From Theobroma cacao (lineage: Eukaryota; Streptophyta; Magnoliopsida; Malvales; Malvaceae), in contig NC_030855.1 of assembly GCF_000208745.1 (NCBI RefSeq), positions 2,696,893 to 2,760,892 of the forward strand: a stretch of DNA of 64,000 bases, in the 5' to 3' direction. Each line of letters opens with the position of its first letter. The first letter of the stretch is position 1. This document shows, piece by piece, positions 11,713 to 21,252 of the stretch. Below the pieces are notes generated by a model. That model saw only the letters and a program-made list of their open reading frames with translations. It was not told the origin of the DNA and did not search any database. Both the position numbers and the translations under genes were made by a program.

Positions 11713-11865
11713 GCAATTGGTTAGTTCAGTTAGTTCGGTTACTAGATATCCAATAATTGAACTAACCGAACTCTTATATAAAACTAACTGAAATCGAACC
11801 GAAGTAAATAAATAACCGAACTAACCAAAACCGAACTAATTCGGTTAGTTCGGTTCGGTTACCAA
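11713..11865. repeat. Left subterminal repeats of the hAT element
   Basis: At least eight copies of variants of GGTTAGTTCGGTT or its complement AACCGAACTAACC, interrupted by short AT-rich spacers. A matching cluster is at 16195-16355. These are the probable transposase recognition sites. Confidence 0.85.
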
Positions 11866-12776
11866 AAACTGATCGTAATAAAAAAAAAATTTTTGGTTTG
11901 TATACAAAAACCGAACTTAATAAATAATTTGATGTACAATTGCAAGGGATCCATCCTCATGGACATGGTGACATAATTTATATGATTTATATGATAAGAA
12001 ATTATAATAAATAAAATAAATACTCATATAATTTATATAATCTAAACAACAATAAATACTTAAAAACATAGATAAAAACAACAATAAATAGTCTTGAACA
12101 AATAATAACAAATCATTAACAGTATTTAACTAGATAAAAACAACAACAAATAATCTTCAACAAATAGATTGTACCCTTAAACCAGGTCCTGAAAAATACA
12201 TACTAGCAAAAATAGACATTACTAACATTAGCACCAGAAGCACTCATTTCAGAAGTAAGAACCAATATATGCTCCAGCAGTACCCCTATCTTTTCTTCTA
12301 AATGTCACAAAAATTTTAAATAAATGAATGTCACAACCTTTTCCAATCAACAAAAGAATACGAAAAAAAGAAATCTAAGTGATAGAGCTTAAGTGATTAA
12401 TTATTATTATCTAGAGTACATACTAATTATTAATGCACTGTAATTTTTTTTAGTCTTCATAATCATTAGTTGTATTTAAAAAGGAGTCTACCAAAAGGAA
12501 AAATGAAAACTAAACAAATTATCATCAATAAAGGCTAAACTTTTCAAGAATAAGATAATATAAAATTGTTAATTTGATAAATATTTAGGAGTATATTTAT
12601 CAAGTACTAAACATTACTTGATTACCTTAAAGATTATCAAATACATTGTCTACTGCAATCTTTGACAACTCTACAATACATAAACAAGAAAGTAAGAAAT
12701 AAAACAATAACATATTAACAATTGAAACAACAAAAATGAAATGATGATATAAATAAAATACTTACCTTCATCAACT

Positions 12777-14866
12777 TTCTCCAGCTCTGCCAAATCATTA
12801 TCAGTGTCATGAAGATAATAAGAAGGTCCACGTAGCCAATCTTGGGCACAAATAAGGGCTTGCACCATCTTAGGCATTAAAGAACTCCTATATGCATCAA
12901 GCACATGACCACCGATGTTAAAAGCTTATTCTGAAGCAACTGTGGATGGAGGAATCGCTAATACATCACGAGCTAGTAGGGCAAGAGTAGGATACCTATG
13001 ACTATTGAGTTTCCACCAAATGATAACATCAAAGTCATCACTATCAGTTGCATCAGGCTCATTTAAACTCAAATACTTCTCCAATTCTGATTTATCCTCT
13101 TCCCTACCAATTGCAATCTTATATCTCTTAAATTTATTCAGAAGAGCAACACTAGCACTGGAGTCAATATCATCATCAAATTCAGAAATTTGGCTCACTT
13201 GGGATTGGCTACTGTCACCAACTTTCTCAAGAGGAGGTTGTATATTTTTTTGGTATTCAATAAACAACTCTTCCATTGTTTTTTTCAAACTCACGTAAAT
13301 CGATGAAGCCTGCTCATTTGAATACATTTTTCTCAAATAAAACTCCACAAATACAAGTTTTTTCCTTGGATCAAGAATAGAGGCAACATAAAGCAGCTTA
13401 TTCATTTTTTCTATATTTCCCCAATACTTATCAAATTTCTCTTGCATTTTCTTTGCCATTGTTTGCAACTCAACATCAGGATATCTTTGTCTATCTCTCA
13501 AAATGCAATCTATACCACAAATATCATCAAGAAAAGTATTAACAGTGGCATAAGAAGTACTTGAAACTTTTACTATAAGTGTGTAAAAAAGTTTCAAGAA
13601 AAAATTCAACCTCCTAACATTTTCCCAATCCTCATGTTCAGGTATCCCATCTCCCATCAACAAATCAGTTCTATACTGAGAATTAGCTTCTTCAAATAAA
13701 TTAAAGGCTTCTTCAAACTTTTGAGCTGTTTCTAGCATCAAGTAAGTGGAGTTCCATCAAGTACTAACATCCAAACACAACAAATTTTTTGATTGAATAT
13801 TTGCAAACTCAACACAGTCTTTGAACTTTACCAACCTAGCAAATGACTGTCTCATATATCTAACTGCCCCTCTAATACAAGCAATTGAATCATTCATTTC
13901 CTTCAATCCATCAGTAACAATGAGATTAATGATATGTGCAATGCATCTTATATGTAGAAATTTGCTTTCTAAAAATCTATTTCCTGATAAGTTCAGTTTT
14001 TTCTTCAAATGTGCTATTGCAACATCATTGGAACTAGCATTATCAACAGTAATAGTGAAAACCTTACTAATCCCCCAATCACGCAAACATTTATCAATCA
14101 TTTTCCTAATAGCCTCACCTTTGTGACTATAAATGGGACAAAAGCTTAAAATTCTTTTGTGTAATTTCCAATCATTGTCTATAAAGTGAGCCGTAAGACA
14201 CAAATAATTCTCTCTTTGAATTGATGCCCATGTGTCTATGGTTAGAGAAACTCTAAAAAAAGATGTTCTCAATATATGCTTGAAATGGTTCTTTCCATTA
14301 ACAAAAAGGTTAAAGCAATCTCTAGCAACAGTCCATCGTGATGGCACAATAAATCTAAGACATGAAGTTGCTACAAATTCCTTAAATCCTTCCCCTTCTA
14401 CAAATCTGAATGGTAACTCATCTCTGATGATCATCTTAGTTAGAAACTTTCTAATGGCTTCTTAACTAAATTTTCAAGTTCCTATTTACCTATCCCCCGA
14501 TTGAAAAGCTAACTCAGTTTGAGCAAAATCATTAGCAGAACTAGGAAACTTTTTGTAAGAATTCATGTGATTCTTCAATGAAGTTGTGCCATTATATTTA
14601 GTATTAGCATAAAGTACCCTATCATAATAATTACATCTAGCTTTTTGTTCACCTTGATCATTGACGAATCTGGTGAAGTGTTTCCAAACTTCAAACCTTA
14701 GTGGAAGTGCTTTCCATTTCTTAGAATTGACAGCATCACTTTCATTAATGGAGATTATAGTTTGTTGTGTAGTTGGTGTTAGTGATGATGACGGCATGCC
14801 AATAGGAGCAGGCTGTATAGCATCATCACTAGGAGTAGAAGTTGGATTATCGCTTTCACTTACCAT
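12777..14866 (-). pseudogene. hAT transposase (BED zinc finger, hAT-C), five in-frame stops
   Basis: One continuous reverse frame of about 697 codons from ATG at 14866 to a splice donor (GTAAG) at about 12776. It is broken only by stops at 14486-14488, 14474-14476, 14462-14464, 13757-13759 and 12926-12928, with no frameshift. Order: N-terminal Ser/Thr-rich tail, BED finger (WKHFTRFVNDQGEQKARCNYY...GTTSLKNHMNSYKK), RNase-H-like catalytic region (SLTIDTWASIQRENYLCLTAHF, FTITVDNASSND, RCIAHIINLIVTDGL), and the hAT dimerisation domain (YPTLALLARDVLAIPPSTVASE*AF...LDAYRSSLMPKMVQALICAQDWLR). Two zinc-ligand cysteines of the finger read Tyr. The stop at 13757 sits where relatives have Arg (STRWNSTY). 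Inactive, but once complete. The exon(s) after the donor were not identified. Confidence 0.93.
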
Positions 14867-14899
14867 TAAATCTTCAACCTATCACTCAAAAAGAATTAA

Positions 14900-15455
14900 T
14901 TAATTAACAAATATGTTATTCAAGAATGAAGAATCTATTAAAGAATCTATCACTAATAGCACATATTAAAAATATATGAGCAAATATAATCATTTAATAT
15001 ATGTTCCACTCTTTTGGTTAACAAAATTAGATAGTATCAATTTTGAAAGTTGGCAAGAGGAATCAATTTCATATCCCAAACATGATCAACAAGCCAGCCT
15101 GATCTGTCTCATTCTATTATCTGCAAAATAGTTTTGCTATCTTAATTTTTATGTCTTCCTTTTTGCCCCTCAATTTCACTGTCATTGTATAGTAAATTAT
15201 TGCTCTTACACTCACATACCAAGGCAGGTTAATTGTGTATATGTTTAAGGCATTAGGCTATGAATCTCACAGTACATTGACAGTCACCCTCTAATGCTTT
15301 GGCTTCTTGATGCCACAGACTATACAACCAAGTAAGGTTTAATTTGTTTTCTAATATTTTCTAAATCTTTTTGGCAAGTATTATCTCGAGAGTAGTGGAA
15401 ATAGGGAGGAGGAGATTCAGAAGAACCTTATCTCTTACACTCCTTACTGGTTTGG
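14900..15455. other. hAT internal non-coding DNA upstream of the MIR169 hairpin
   Basis: No reading frame. It separates the transposase start from the miRNA core promoter and may be upstream DNA captured together with MIR169. Nothing else recognised. Confidence 0.4.
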
Positions 15456-15458
15456 ACC

Positions 15459-15465
15459 ATATATA
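15459..15465 (+). promoter_or_regulatory. Putative TATA box of the MIR169 gene
   Basis: 'accatatataata' contains TATATAA about 130 bp before the base of the hairpin. This is a normal distance for a Pol II plant miRNA gene and would put the start site near 15490. Confidence 0.5.
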
Positions 15466-15592
15466 ATATCATGATCATGGATCATCTCTGCCTATTTCTG
15501 TCTAACAATTGAAAAAAAATTACATTCTCTCTCCTCATTTGTCATATATCAAAACTTGGCGGTCCCTCAGCAATTATTATCCTCTCATCTGT

Positions 15593-15760
15593 GGTCTTGC
15601 TTGTAGGCACAGAAAGTGAAGTGCAGCCAAGGATGACTTGCCGATTCTTTCTCTTATATCCATTCAGTTTTACCAACACTAGCAACTCATATGTAAAGAC
15701 GAATTTAAATCGGCAAGTTGTCCTTGGCTACATGTTTCTTTTTGCTCCACAAGCAAGGCC
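15593..15760 (+). ncRNA. MIR169: MIR169 precursor hairpin (miR169a type)
   Basis: The 5' arm at 15624-15644 is identical, as far as I can recall the family, to mature miR169a (starts CAGCCAAGGATGAC, ends TTGCCGA). The 3' arm at 15712-15731 (GGCAAGTTGTCCTTGGCTAC) matches its star strand. The two pair over 18 positions with 2-nt 3' overhangs. The stem extends outward: 15593-15604 (GGTCTTGCTTGT) pairs with 15749-15760 (ACAAGCAAGGCC) with one G-U pair. The loop is about 67 nt. miR169 guides cleavage of NF-YA (CCAAT-binding factor subunit A) mRNAs in drought, nitrogen and flowering responses. The locus lies inside the hAT element, antisense to and upstream of the transposase. Expression and processing are not shown by the sequence. 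Confidence 0.9.
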
Positions 15761-15849
15761 TTGGGTGAAAGTATTTATCAAGCTTAAATTAAATGAACAA
15801 TATTTGTAGAAACCCAAAAAAACTTACCAGTAACTTGATGTGGGAAGGC

Positions 15850-16130
15850 CTGAAAAGGTGAAGCAAGAATGGCAGTTACCAACAGTTGGCAGAAGCAGAA
15901 ACCAGAAAAGGTGAGACCATGAGAGTGGAGATAGAAGTCAGGAGATGGCAATGACCAGTAGTCAGCAAAAGCAGAAATCAAAAAGGGTGAGACCATGAAA
16001 GTGGAGATGGAAGTCAGGGCACGACAGTGACTGATAGTCGACAAAAGCAAAAACCAAAAAAGGTGAGACCGTGAGAGTGGAGATGGAAGTCAGGGGACGG
16101 CAGTGACCGACAGTCGATAGAAACCAACGG
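15850..16130 (+). repeat. 76-bp tandem repeat inside the hAT element
   Basis: The phrase 'gtgagaccatgagagtggag' recurs at 15911, 15987 and 16063, exactly 76 bp apart, with a further degenerate copy before 15911. About 3.5 copies lie between the MIR169 hairpin and the right subterminal repeats. Confidence 0.9.
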
Positions 16131-16194
16131 CTAAAAGAATTGGGTATTTAGGTTTAGGACTTTTTTAGGGAAAATCTCCAAAATACCCTTATTT

Positions 16195-16355
16195 GGGTTC
16201 GGTTAGTTCGGTTAGAATTTTTTCTAACCGAAACTGAACCGAAATAATTTTATTAATCGAACTAACTAAACCGAACTAATCGAAAAATCTAACTAACTGA
16301 ATCGAAAAAGCCGAACTCATTTCAATTCGATTCGATTGTTTAGTTCGGTTCGGTT
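16195..16355. repeat. Right subterminal repeats of the hAT element
   Basis: Cluster of GGTTAGTTCGGTT-like motifs and complements (for example 16200-16212 and 16257-16279), mirroring the left end. Confidence 0.85.
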
Positions 16356-16368
16356 TTGCTCACCCCTA

Positions 16369-16376
16369 ATTATGCT
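16369..16376. repeat. hAT target-site duplication, right copy
   Basis: ATTATGCT, identical to 11696-11703. Confidence 0.95.
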
Positions 16377-17740
16377 GCCTATGACACGTGCATATTTTAA
16401 TTGTGCCATAACTCTTTCACAATTCTTAGTCAATTTTATATTAGAATTATAAGGAGTATTAAACTCTTTGATTTCCAAATGACTATATTTGTGAAGAATT
16501 TTCTTTATATAATGTGATTGATTTAATGAAATCACATTTTGATCTCTTTTGACTTTAATTCTCAAGATTGTATCAACTTCATTGAGATCTTTCATTTTAA
16601 AAACTGAAGTTAAATATTTATTGGTTTCAACAATTTCAAGCAAATTTGTATCAAAGATCAACAAATCATCTACATAAAGACATATGATTATACCATAGTC
16701 TTTTTTGAATTTAGAGTAAATGCATATATCTGCATTATAATGTACAAATCCATTTGAAAGTATAATAATATCATACTTTTCATGTCAGTACTTTGGAGCT
16801 TGTTTCAGTCCATAAAGAGATTTTATTAGTTTACAAACCTTCCTTTTATTTTCTAGAAGTATAAAACCTTCAGGTTGCTCCATATATATATCTCTTTATT
16901 AAAATCTTCATTTAAGAAGGCAGTTTTAATATCCATTTGATATACATATAATCTATGAACAGACACTAAAGCCAAAAGCGTTCTTATGAATGTTTTTCTT
17001 GCTATTAGAGTATAAGTATCAAAATAATCAATGCCTTTTTTTGTACATGAAACCTTTAGCAACTAATCTAGTCTTAAAGGTTTGCACTGAACCATCTATG
17101 TTATATTTCCTTCTAAGTACTCATTTACAGCCTATGGGTTTTTATCTAAAAAAAAGATCAACTAAAACCCATGTACTGTTTGAAAAGATTGAATCCATTT
17201 CATCATTTATTGCTTCTTTCCAAAGATACATCCCTTGAAGATATAGCTTCTTTGAATGTTTTTGGATCATCTTCAATGTTTAATAAAATAAGTATCTTAT
17301 TATACATTTTGCTTTTACTTCCTTCCACAAAAAATGCTAATGCTTGCGAGTCAACAAAATATAGATCTAAGTGCTTTCTTTTTCTGGCTCTTTGACTTCT
17401 TCTAAGCTTAGTTTAAGTATCATCCATTTTTTCTGTTACTGAATGTATCATTAGAAGTCATATCATTTTGGTCACAACTTGGAATTAACACAATTTGTTC
17501 ACAAGCAAATTTATTATTAGAGCTATACAGAAATTTATATTTAATAAACTCAACATATATAGATTTCACAGTAACATTTGATTGTAAATCTAATATTCTA
17601 TATGATTTATAATGCTGAGCATAGCAAAAAAAAAACATTTTTCATTGCTTTAAGTCTGAGCTTTGTTTTCTGTGGTTTAGGAACTTTATAAAAAAGGTCA
17701 AGCACCCCCACCCTTTAAGATATTCCAAGTTCAGTTTTTT
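16377..17740 (-). pseudogene. Copia reverse transcriptase, broken
   Basis: Reverse-strand pieces: FDTYTLIARKTFIRTLLALVSVHRLYVYQMDIKTAFLNEDFNKEIY (around 16900-17010, including the first catalytic Asp region QMDIKTAFLN), KLIKSLYGLKQAP near 16810-16850, CLYVDDLLIF with the YVDD box at 16665-16676, then FKMKDLNEVDTILRIK and YARVIGSI ending at the hAT insertion. Stops and frameshifts separate the pieces. The part toward 17740 is the integrase-RT linker. Confidence 0.88.
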
Positions 17741-17746
17741 TCCATT

Positions 17747-18491
17747 TCAAAATTCATAAGGTGAACACTTAATACTTTTAGAAGGAACTCTATTCAGTAA
17801 ATAACATATTGTTAATAAAGCCTCACCCCATAAATCGTGTGATAAACGTGCATTTAACAACATAGCATTTGTCATACCAATTAAAGTTCTATTATTCTTT
17901 TTAGCAAATCTATTTTGTTGTGGTGAATAAGGAGCACTTTTTTTATGTATCAAACCATTTTCTTTATAGAAATTATCAAATTTTGTAGGAAAATATTATC
18001 CTCCTCAATCACTTTTTAGAATTTTGATTTTCTTACTTTTTTTATTTTTCACAACAGATTTATATTTTTTAAATTTTTGAAAAGCTTCATTTTTTTAATT
18101 AAATAGACATAAGTGAACCTAAAATAATCATCTATGAAAGTTATAAAATATCTCTTTCCTCCTCTAATTAATTTTTCATTTAATTCACATATATCAAAAT
18201 ACACGAAATCTAATAATTGTGAGTTTCTTTCTACACTACGAAAAGGTTTCTTTGTCATTTTTACTTGTATGCATATTTCATAATTTTCTAAGTGTTTACA
18301 TTCACAAGCAATATAACCATTTTCAGACATAAATCTCATGGAACTAAAATTTAAATATCCTAGTCTAACATGCCATAATAAAGAATTAGACTTAACCATA
18401 TAAGCAGAAACCATATTTATTTCATCAATACTGAATTTGTACATGTCATTGCAAAAGCATCCTTTTTCTACAAATAGGTCACTATTGGATA
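17747..18491 (-). pseudogene. Copia GAG-pre and integrase, broken
   Basis: From 18491 downward: ISNSDLFVEKGCFCNDMYKF, then LLWHVRLGYLNFSSM (GAG-pre His region), EICIQVKMTKKPF, YFDICELNEK...RYFITFIDDYFRFTYVYLIK (integrase core with the first Asp). A frame break follows, then SAPYSPQQNRFAKKNNRTLIGMTNAMLLNARLSHDLWGEALLTICYLLNR at 17747-17953 (core end with the conserved Glu replaced in this copy). It is interrupted upstream by the Mutator-like element. Confidence 0.88.
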
Positions 18492-18500
18492 TTATTACAT
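18492..18500. repeat. Mutator-like element target duplication, left copy
   Basis: TTATTACAT, identical to 19677-19685. Nine-base duplications are typical of Mutator-like elements. Confidence 0.85.
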
Positions 18501-19676
18501 GGGGCATTTTAAAAAATAGTCATTAAAGATAAAATATTTTTAAAAATAGCCCTTTTTATAATTTTAACTATTTTTAGTCAAGTTAGACAAAATTACCCTT
18601 AATGAAGTTACACGCTATGATGTTACACGCCATGTACAAAAACTTGTGACAAGCCATGGTTAGTGTGTTACACGCTATGTGTAAAAATATGTGACAAGCT
18701 ATGATTAGCTTGTTACATGCCATGTACAAAAATATGTGACAAGCCATGTACAAAAACCTGTGACAAGCTACGGTTAACTTGTTACACGCCATGTACAAAA
18801 ATCTGTGACAAGCGATGGTTAGGTTGTTACACACCATGTTGAAAAAAAATACTGTTGTTACACGCCATGTACAAAAATATATTACACGCCATGGTTAAAA
18901 AAGGTTGTTACATGCCATGTTGAAAAAAAATATATTGTTGTTACACGTCATGTTGAAAAAATATTGTTATTACACGACCTATTCAAAAATATTTTGTTAC
19001 ACTTTAATGCCTAAAATGTTATTGTTACTTACGAACCAAAACTTCAAATCCTCTTAACTTTTTTCTTTTTTTTTTGTTTTTTTAACAATTTGACACAGAT
19101 TAAAGTGTTTCTAACATGTTTTCATAAATCAAAATACAAATATTTTTTTATCTAAAACACCTACTTTGACTAAAAATAAAAAAAATTCTTTGAAAACCTA
19201 AATTTATAAATTTCAAAATTTTGAGTTTATTGGTATCTAGGTCCCGAATTGATTCAATTAAAAGTTATTTCATACATTTGTGATTATTTCTACCATTCTA
19301 GTTTTATCAAAAATACTTAAAAATCGAATTTTCCAAACAGTCACCCACCCAAGTACATCAAAACCATTGCTTGGTGTCTTGAAAGCGTAAGAAAGAGAAA
19401 TATGAAAACGCGAGAGAGAGAAATCGAAAGCATAGCAGACAAATACTGAATAGAGAAATCGATAAAATTTAAGAGACTGGGATGGTGAGAGAGAAATTCG
19501 AAGCATAAATGGAGAGAAATGGGGAAAATTGTGATGAATGATTTAATTTATTTGAAATAGTTTAAAGGGTATTTTCGTCAAGTCATGACTAAATATGGCT
19601 AAAAACAGTTAAATTTATTTTGATGGTTACTTTTAAAATATCTTTATCAAGAAATGTCATTTCTCACAATTTTCTC
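18501..19676. mobile_element. Non-autonomous Mutator-like element
   Basis: 1176-bp insertion flanked by a perfect 9-bp duplication and cutting the Copia frame exactly. The two ends are related in inverted orientation: the left end (GGGGCATTTTAAAAAATAGT and the following 60 bp, including 'tttttaaaaatagccc') resembles the complement of 19560-19650, though the right end carries about 27 extra bases. No transposase is encoded. The interior holds a 45-bp tandem repeat and a 9-bp-rich AT tail. Superfamily is inferred from the duplication length and end style. Confidence 0.75.
18600..18985. repeat. 45-bp tandem repeat inside the Mutator-like element
   Basis: About five units of roughly 45 bp built around 'gttacacgccatgtacaaaaa' and 'tgtgacaagccatggttag', then shorter degenerate units to about 18985. 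Because 45 is a multiple of three, the reverse strand has a repetitive open frame (18583-18837) that is an artefact. Confidence 0.85.
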
Positions 19677-19685
19677 TTATTACAT
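19677..19685. repeat. Mutator-like element target duplication, right copy
   Basis: TTATTACAT, identical to 18492-18500. Confidence 0.85.
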
Positions 19686-20927
19686 TATCAGATTCCATTA
19701 CAACTTTAAAACCTTTCTTTGCAAGCAAACTAGCAGAAACTAAATTATTCCAAATTTTAGGAACATGAAAAATATTGAGTAATGTTAGCTTTTGTCTAAA
19801 AGTGAAATTCAACTAGAGAGTACTTTTTCCTGCAACTCTAGCTGTAACATGATTTCCCATCAAAACATCTTCTGGTTATTAACTTTCATGTAAGTCTTGA
19901 ACAAGTTTATGTCATTGCATACATGAATTGTAGCACTAGAATCTAGCCACCAATCCTTACTTTTATTGGAATCAACAATCATATTTAATTTTGTTACCAT
20001 TCCAATATTTATTATATAAACCATAGCAACCAAGTCCTTCACAGCCTCTTCTACAATGTTTGCTTTTTCAGGATTTTAAGAACCAAAATTCTTTCCTGCC
20101 TTCCTTCATTTGCACTCACTAATCATATAGCCTTTCTTTCCACAATGGAAACAATTTATATTTTTCTTATCTATTTTCTTAAAGGCCAATCTTGAAACTT
20201 TCAATGTAAATGACTTAGATTTCGTAGAATTCTTTCCAATATTATTGGAATTCTGACTCATAAGAGTCACATTCAAATCAGAGGGTGAAATAATGCATCA
20301 TGAGCACGTGTTTCACATTTTATTTGTATCTGAGTCATGAATTGTTCTACTAATAGGGACACCATAGAATGCATAATCTTTTTTCTATAATTATTCCAAA
20401 ATTGAGGCAATTTAGAAAGAATTGTACTTATTTGTAGCGCATCAAAAACTTTAATCTCAAGGTTTTTTAGTTTTGAAACTAAAACTTGTAATTCATGTAC
20501 TTGATCCATAATAGCCAATTGTCACTTATCTTAAACTCGAAATATTTTAAGGATAAAAATTTGTCAGTACCACGTTTTTCATTCTTGTAGGTAGTTTCCA
20601 AAGTTGTCCAAATTTCCTTTGAAGTCTTTAGATTAGAGTAAAGATCATATAGACGATTTGTCAAAGTATTTAGGATTTGTCCACTTCATTTCAATTCATC
20701 TTCTTCACGTTTTTTTCTCTTTTCCTTTTGTGCATCAAGGTCTTCATCAATCAGTTCTGGAAGTGTAGTAAAACTCGAATCTAAAATATAATAAACTTTC
20801 AAGACTATGCGCAAAAACATCATCTTATCCTTCCAACGGATGAAATTAGTTCCATCAAACAAGTTAAGTTTGATGAATTTCTGATACATGAATTGAAATC
20901 TTGAATTTAAATTTGACTTTTTAAAAT
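19686..20927 (-). pseudogene. Copia gag and protease, broken
   Basis: Reverse-strand translation: FIKLNLFDGTNFIRWKDKMMFL near 20800-20880 (gag N-terminus), NRLYDLYSNLKTSKEIWTTLETTYK near 20600-20660, VHELQVLVSKLKNLEIKVFDALQISTILSKLPQFWNNYRK near 20380-20510 (gag core), a damaged CCHC zinc knuckle near 20110-20160, and the protease motif WWLDSSATIHVCND at about 19910-19950, with DSSAT in place of the usual D-S/T-GAT. Toward 19686 it ends in KGFKVVMESDNVI at the Mutator-like insertion. Stops separate the pieces. Confidence 0.85.
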
Positions 20928-21228
20928 TGTTAGAAAAATAGTATAAGAAAAGAGGAGAAAGGCATGAGACGTGCTGTAACACATTTTCTTTAAAGAGTTT
21001 AGAACAAGCCTGTTATAGAATGCTTTTAAATAATGAAGTCTGATTTGAAAGTTTGTTCTTTTTATAGACACTGAAAAGTTGTGTCTATTTTGTTCAATAG
21101 ATTGTCTTGTTAAGTTTTAAAAGATATGTCTGTTGAAAATACTGAACAATTAATCAATGAATTTCAGTAGTTGTGTTTGAAAACACTTGTCTTTATGTAA
21201 AAATCATGTCTTAATCTGAATAGTCACA
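20928..21228 (-). repeat. 5' LTR of the reverse Copia element
   Basis: Starts (forward view) with TGTTAGAAAAATAG, matching 10152 onward, and is recognisable to the 'gtcaca' at 21228. After that the 3' LTR copy continues 37 bp further, and only scattered similarity remains here to about 21252. The outer end is therefore eroded or deleted, and the gag start is only about 45 bp inside. Confidence 0.75.
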
Positions 21229-21252
21229 CCATATTACCTAGTGGAGGTAACA

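Larger units (their letters stand above)
11704..16368 (-). mobile_element. hAT DNA transposon (Ac-type) containing a MIR169 hairpin
   Basis: 4665-bp element with short imperfect terminal inverted repeats, TAGGGTTGTGCAA at the left end (11704-11716) and TTGCTCACCCCTA at the right end (16356-16368), flanked by a perfect 8-bp duplication ATTATGCT. Subterminal arrays of the motif GGTTAGTTCGGTT in both orientations occupy about 150 bp at each end, the usual transposase-binding arrangement of hAT elements. The reverse strand encodes a BED-zinc-finger/hAT-C transposase with five stop codons. The forward strand between transposase start and right end carries a MIR169 stem-loop and a 76-bp tandem repeat. 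It is inserted in the RT/RNase H junction of an older Copia. Confidence 0.95.
10152..21228 (-). mobile_element. Copia LTR retrotransposon carrying two nested transposons
   Basis: Related LTRs bound the element at 10152-10532 (3' LTR) and 20928-21228 (5' LTR). Between them the reverse strand carries gag, protease, integrase, RT and RNase H in Copia order. The hAT at 11704-16368 splits RT from RNase H, and the Mutator-like element at 18501-19676 splits protease from the GAG-pre/integrase part. Taking out both plus one target copy each leaves about 5.2 kb, a normal Copia length. The frames read across both repaired junctions (GSIM-FVAHNTKPDI and MESDNVI-ISNSDLF). Many stops show that it is dead. 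No clear initiator-tRNA binding site was seen next to the 5' LTR, and no convincing 5-bp target duplication was found. Confidence 0.9.

Noticed and set aside
13005..14465. Forward frames opposite the hAT transposase
   Set aside because: Antisense shadows; the reverse strand carries the conserved transposase motifs.
15591..15809. 72-codon forward frame over the MIR169 hairpin
   Set aside because: It is a chance frame through the precursor. The paired arms explain the sequence better.
18583..18837. 84-codon reverse frame with repeated 'ACHRFLYMACNKLTV' units
   Set aside because: It is produced by the 45-bp tandem repeat, whose length is a multiple of three. No start context or relatives.
18600..18985. 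CRISPR-like array
   Set aside because: Contiguous tandem units without spacers, in a plant transposon.
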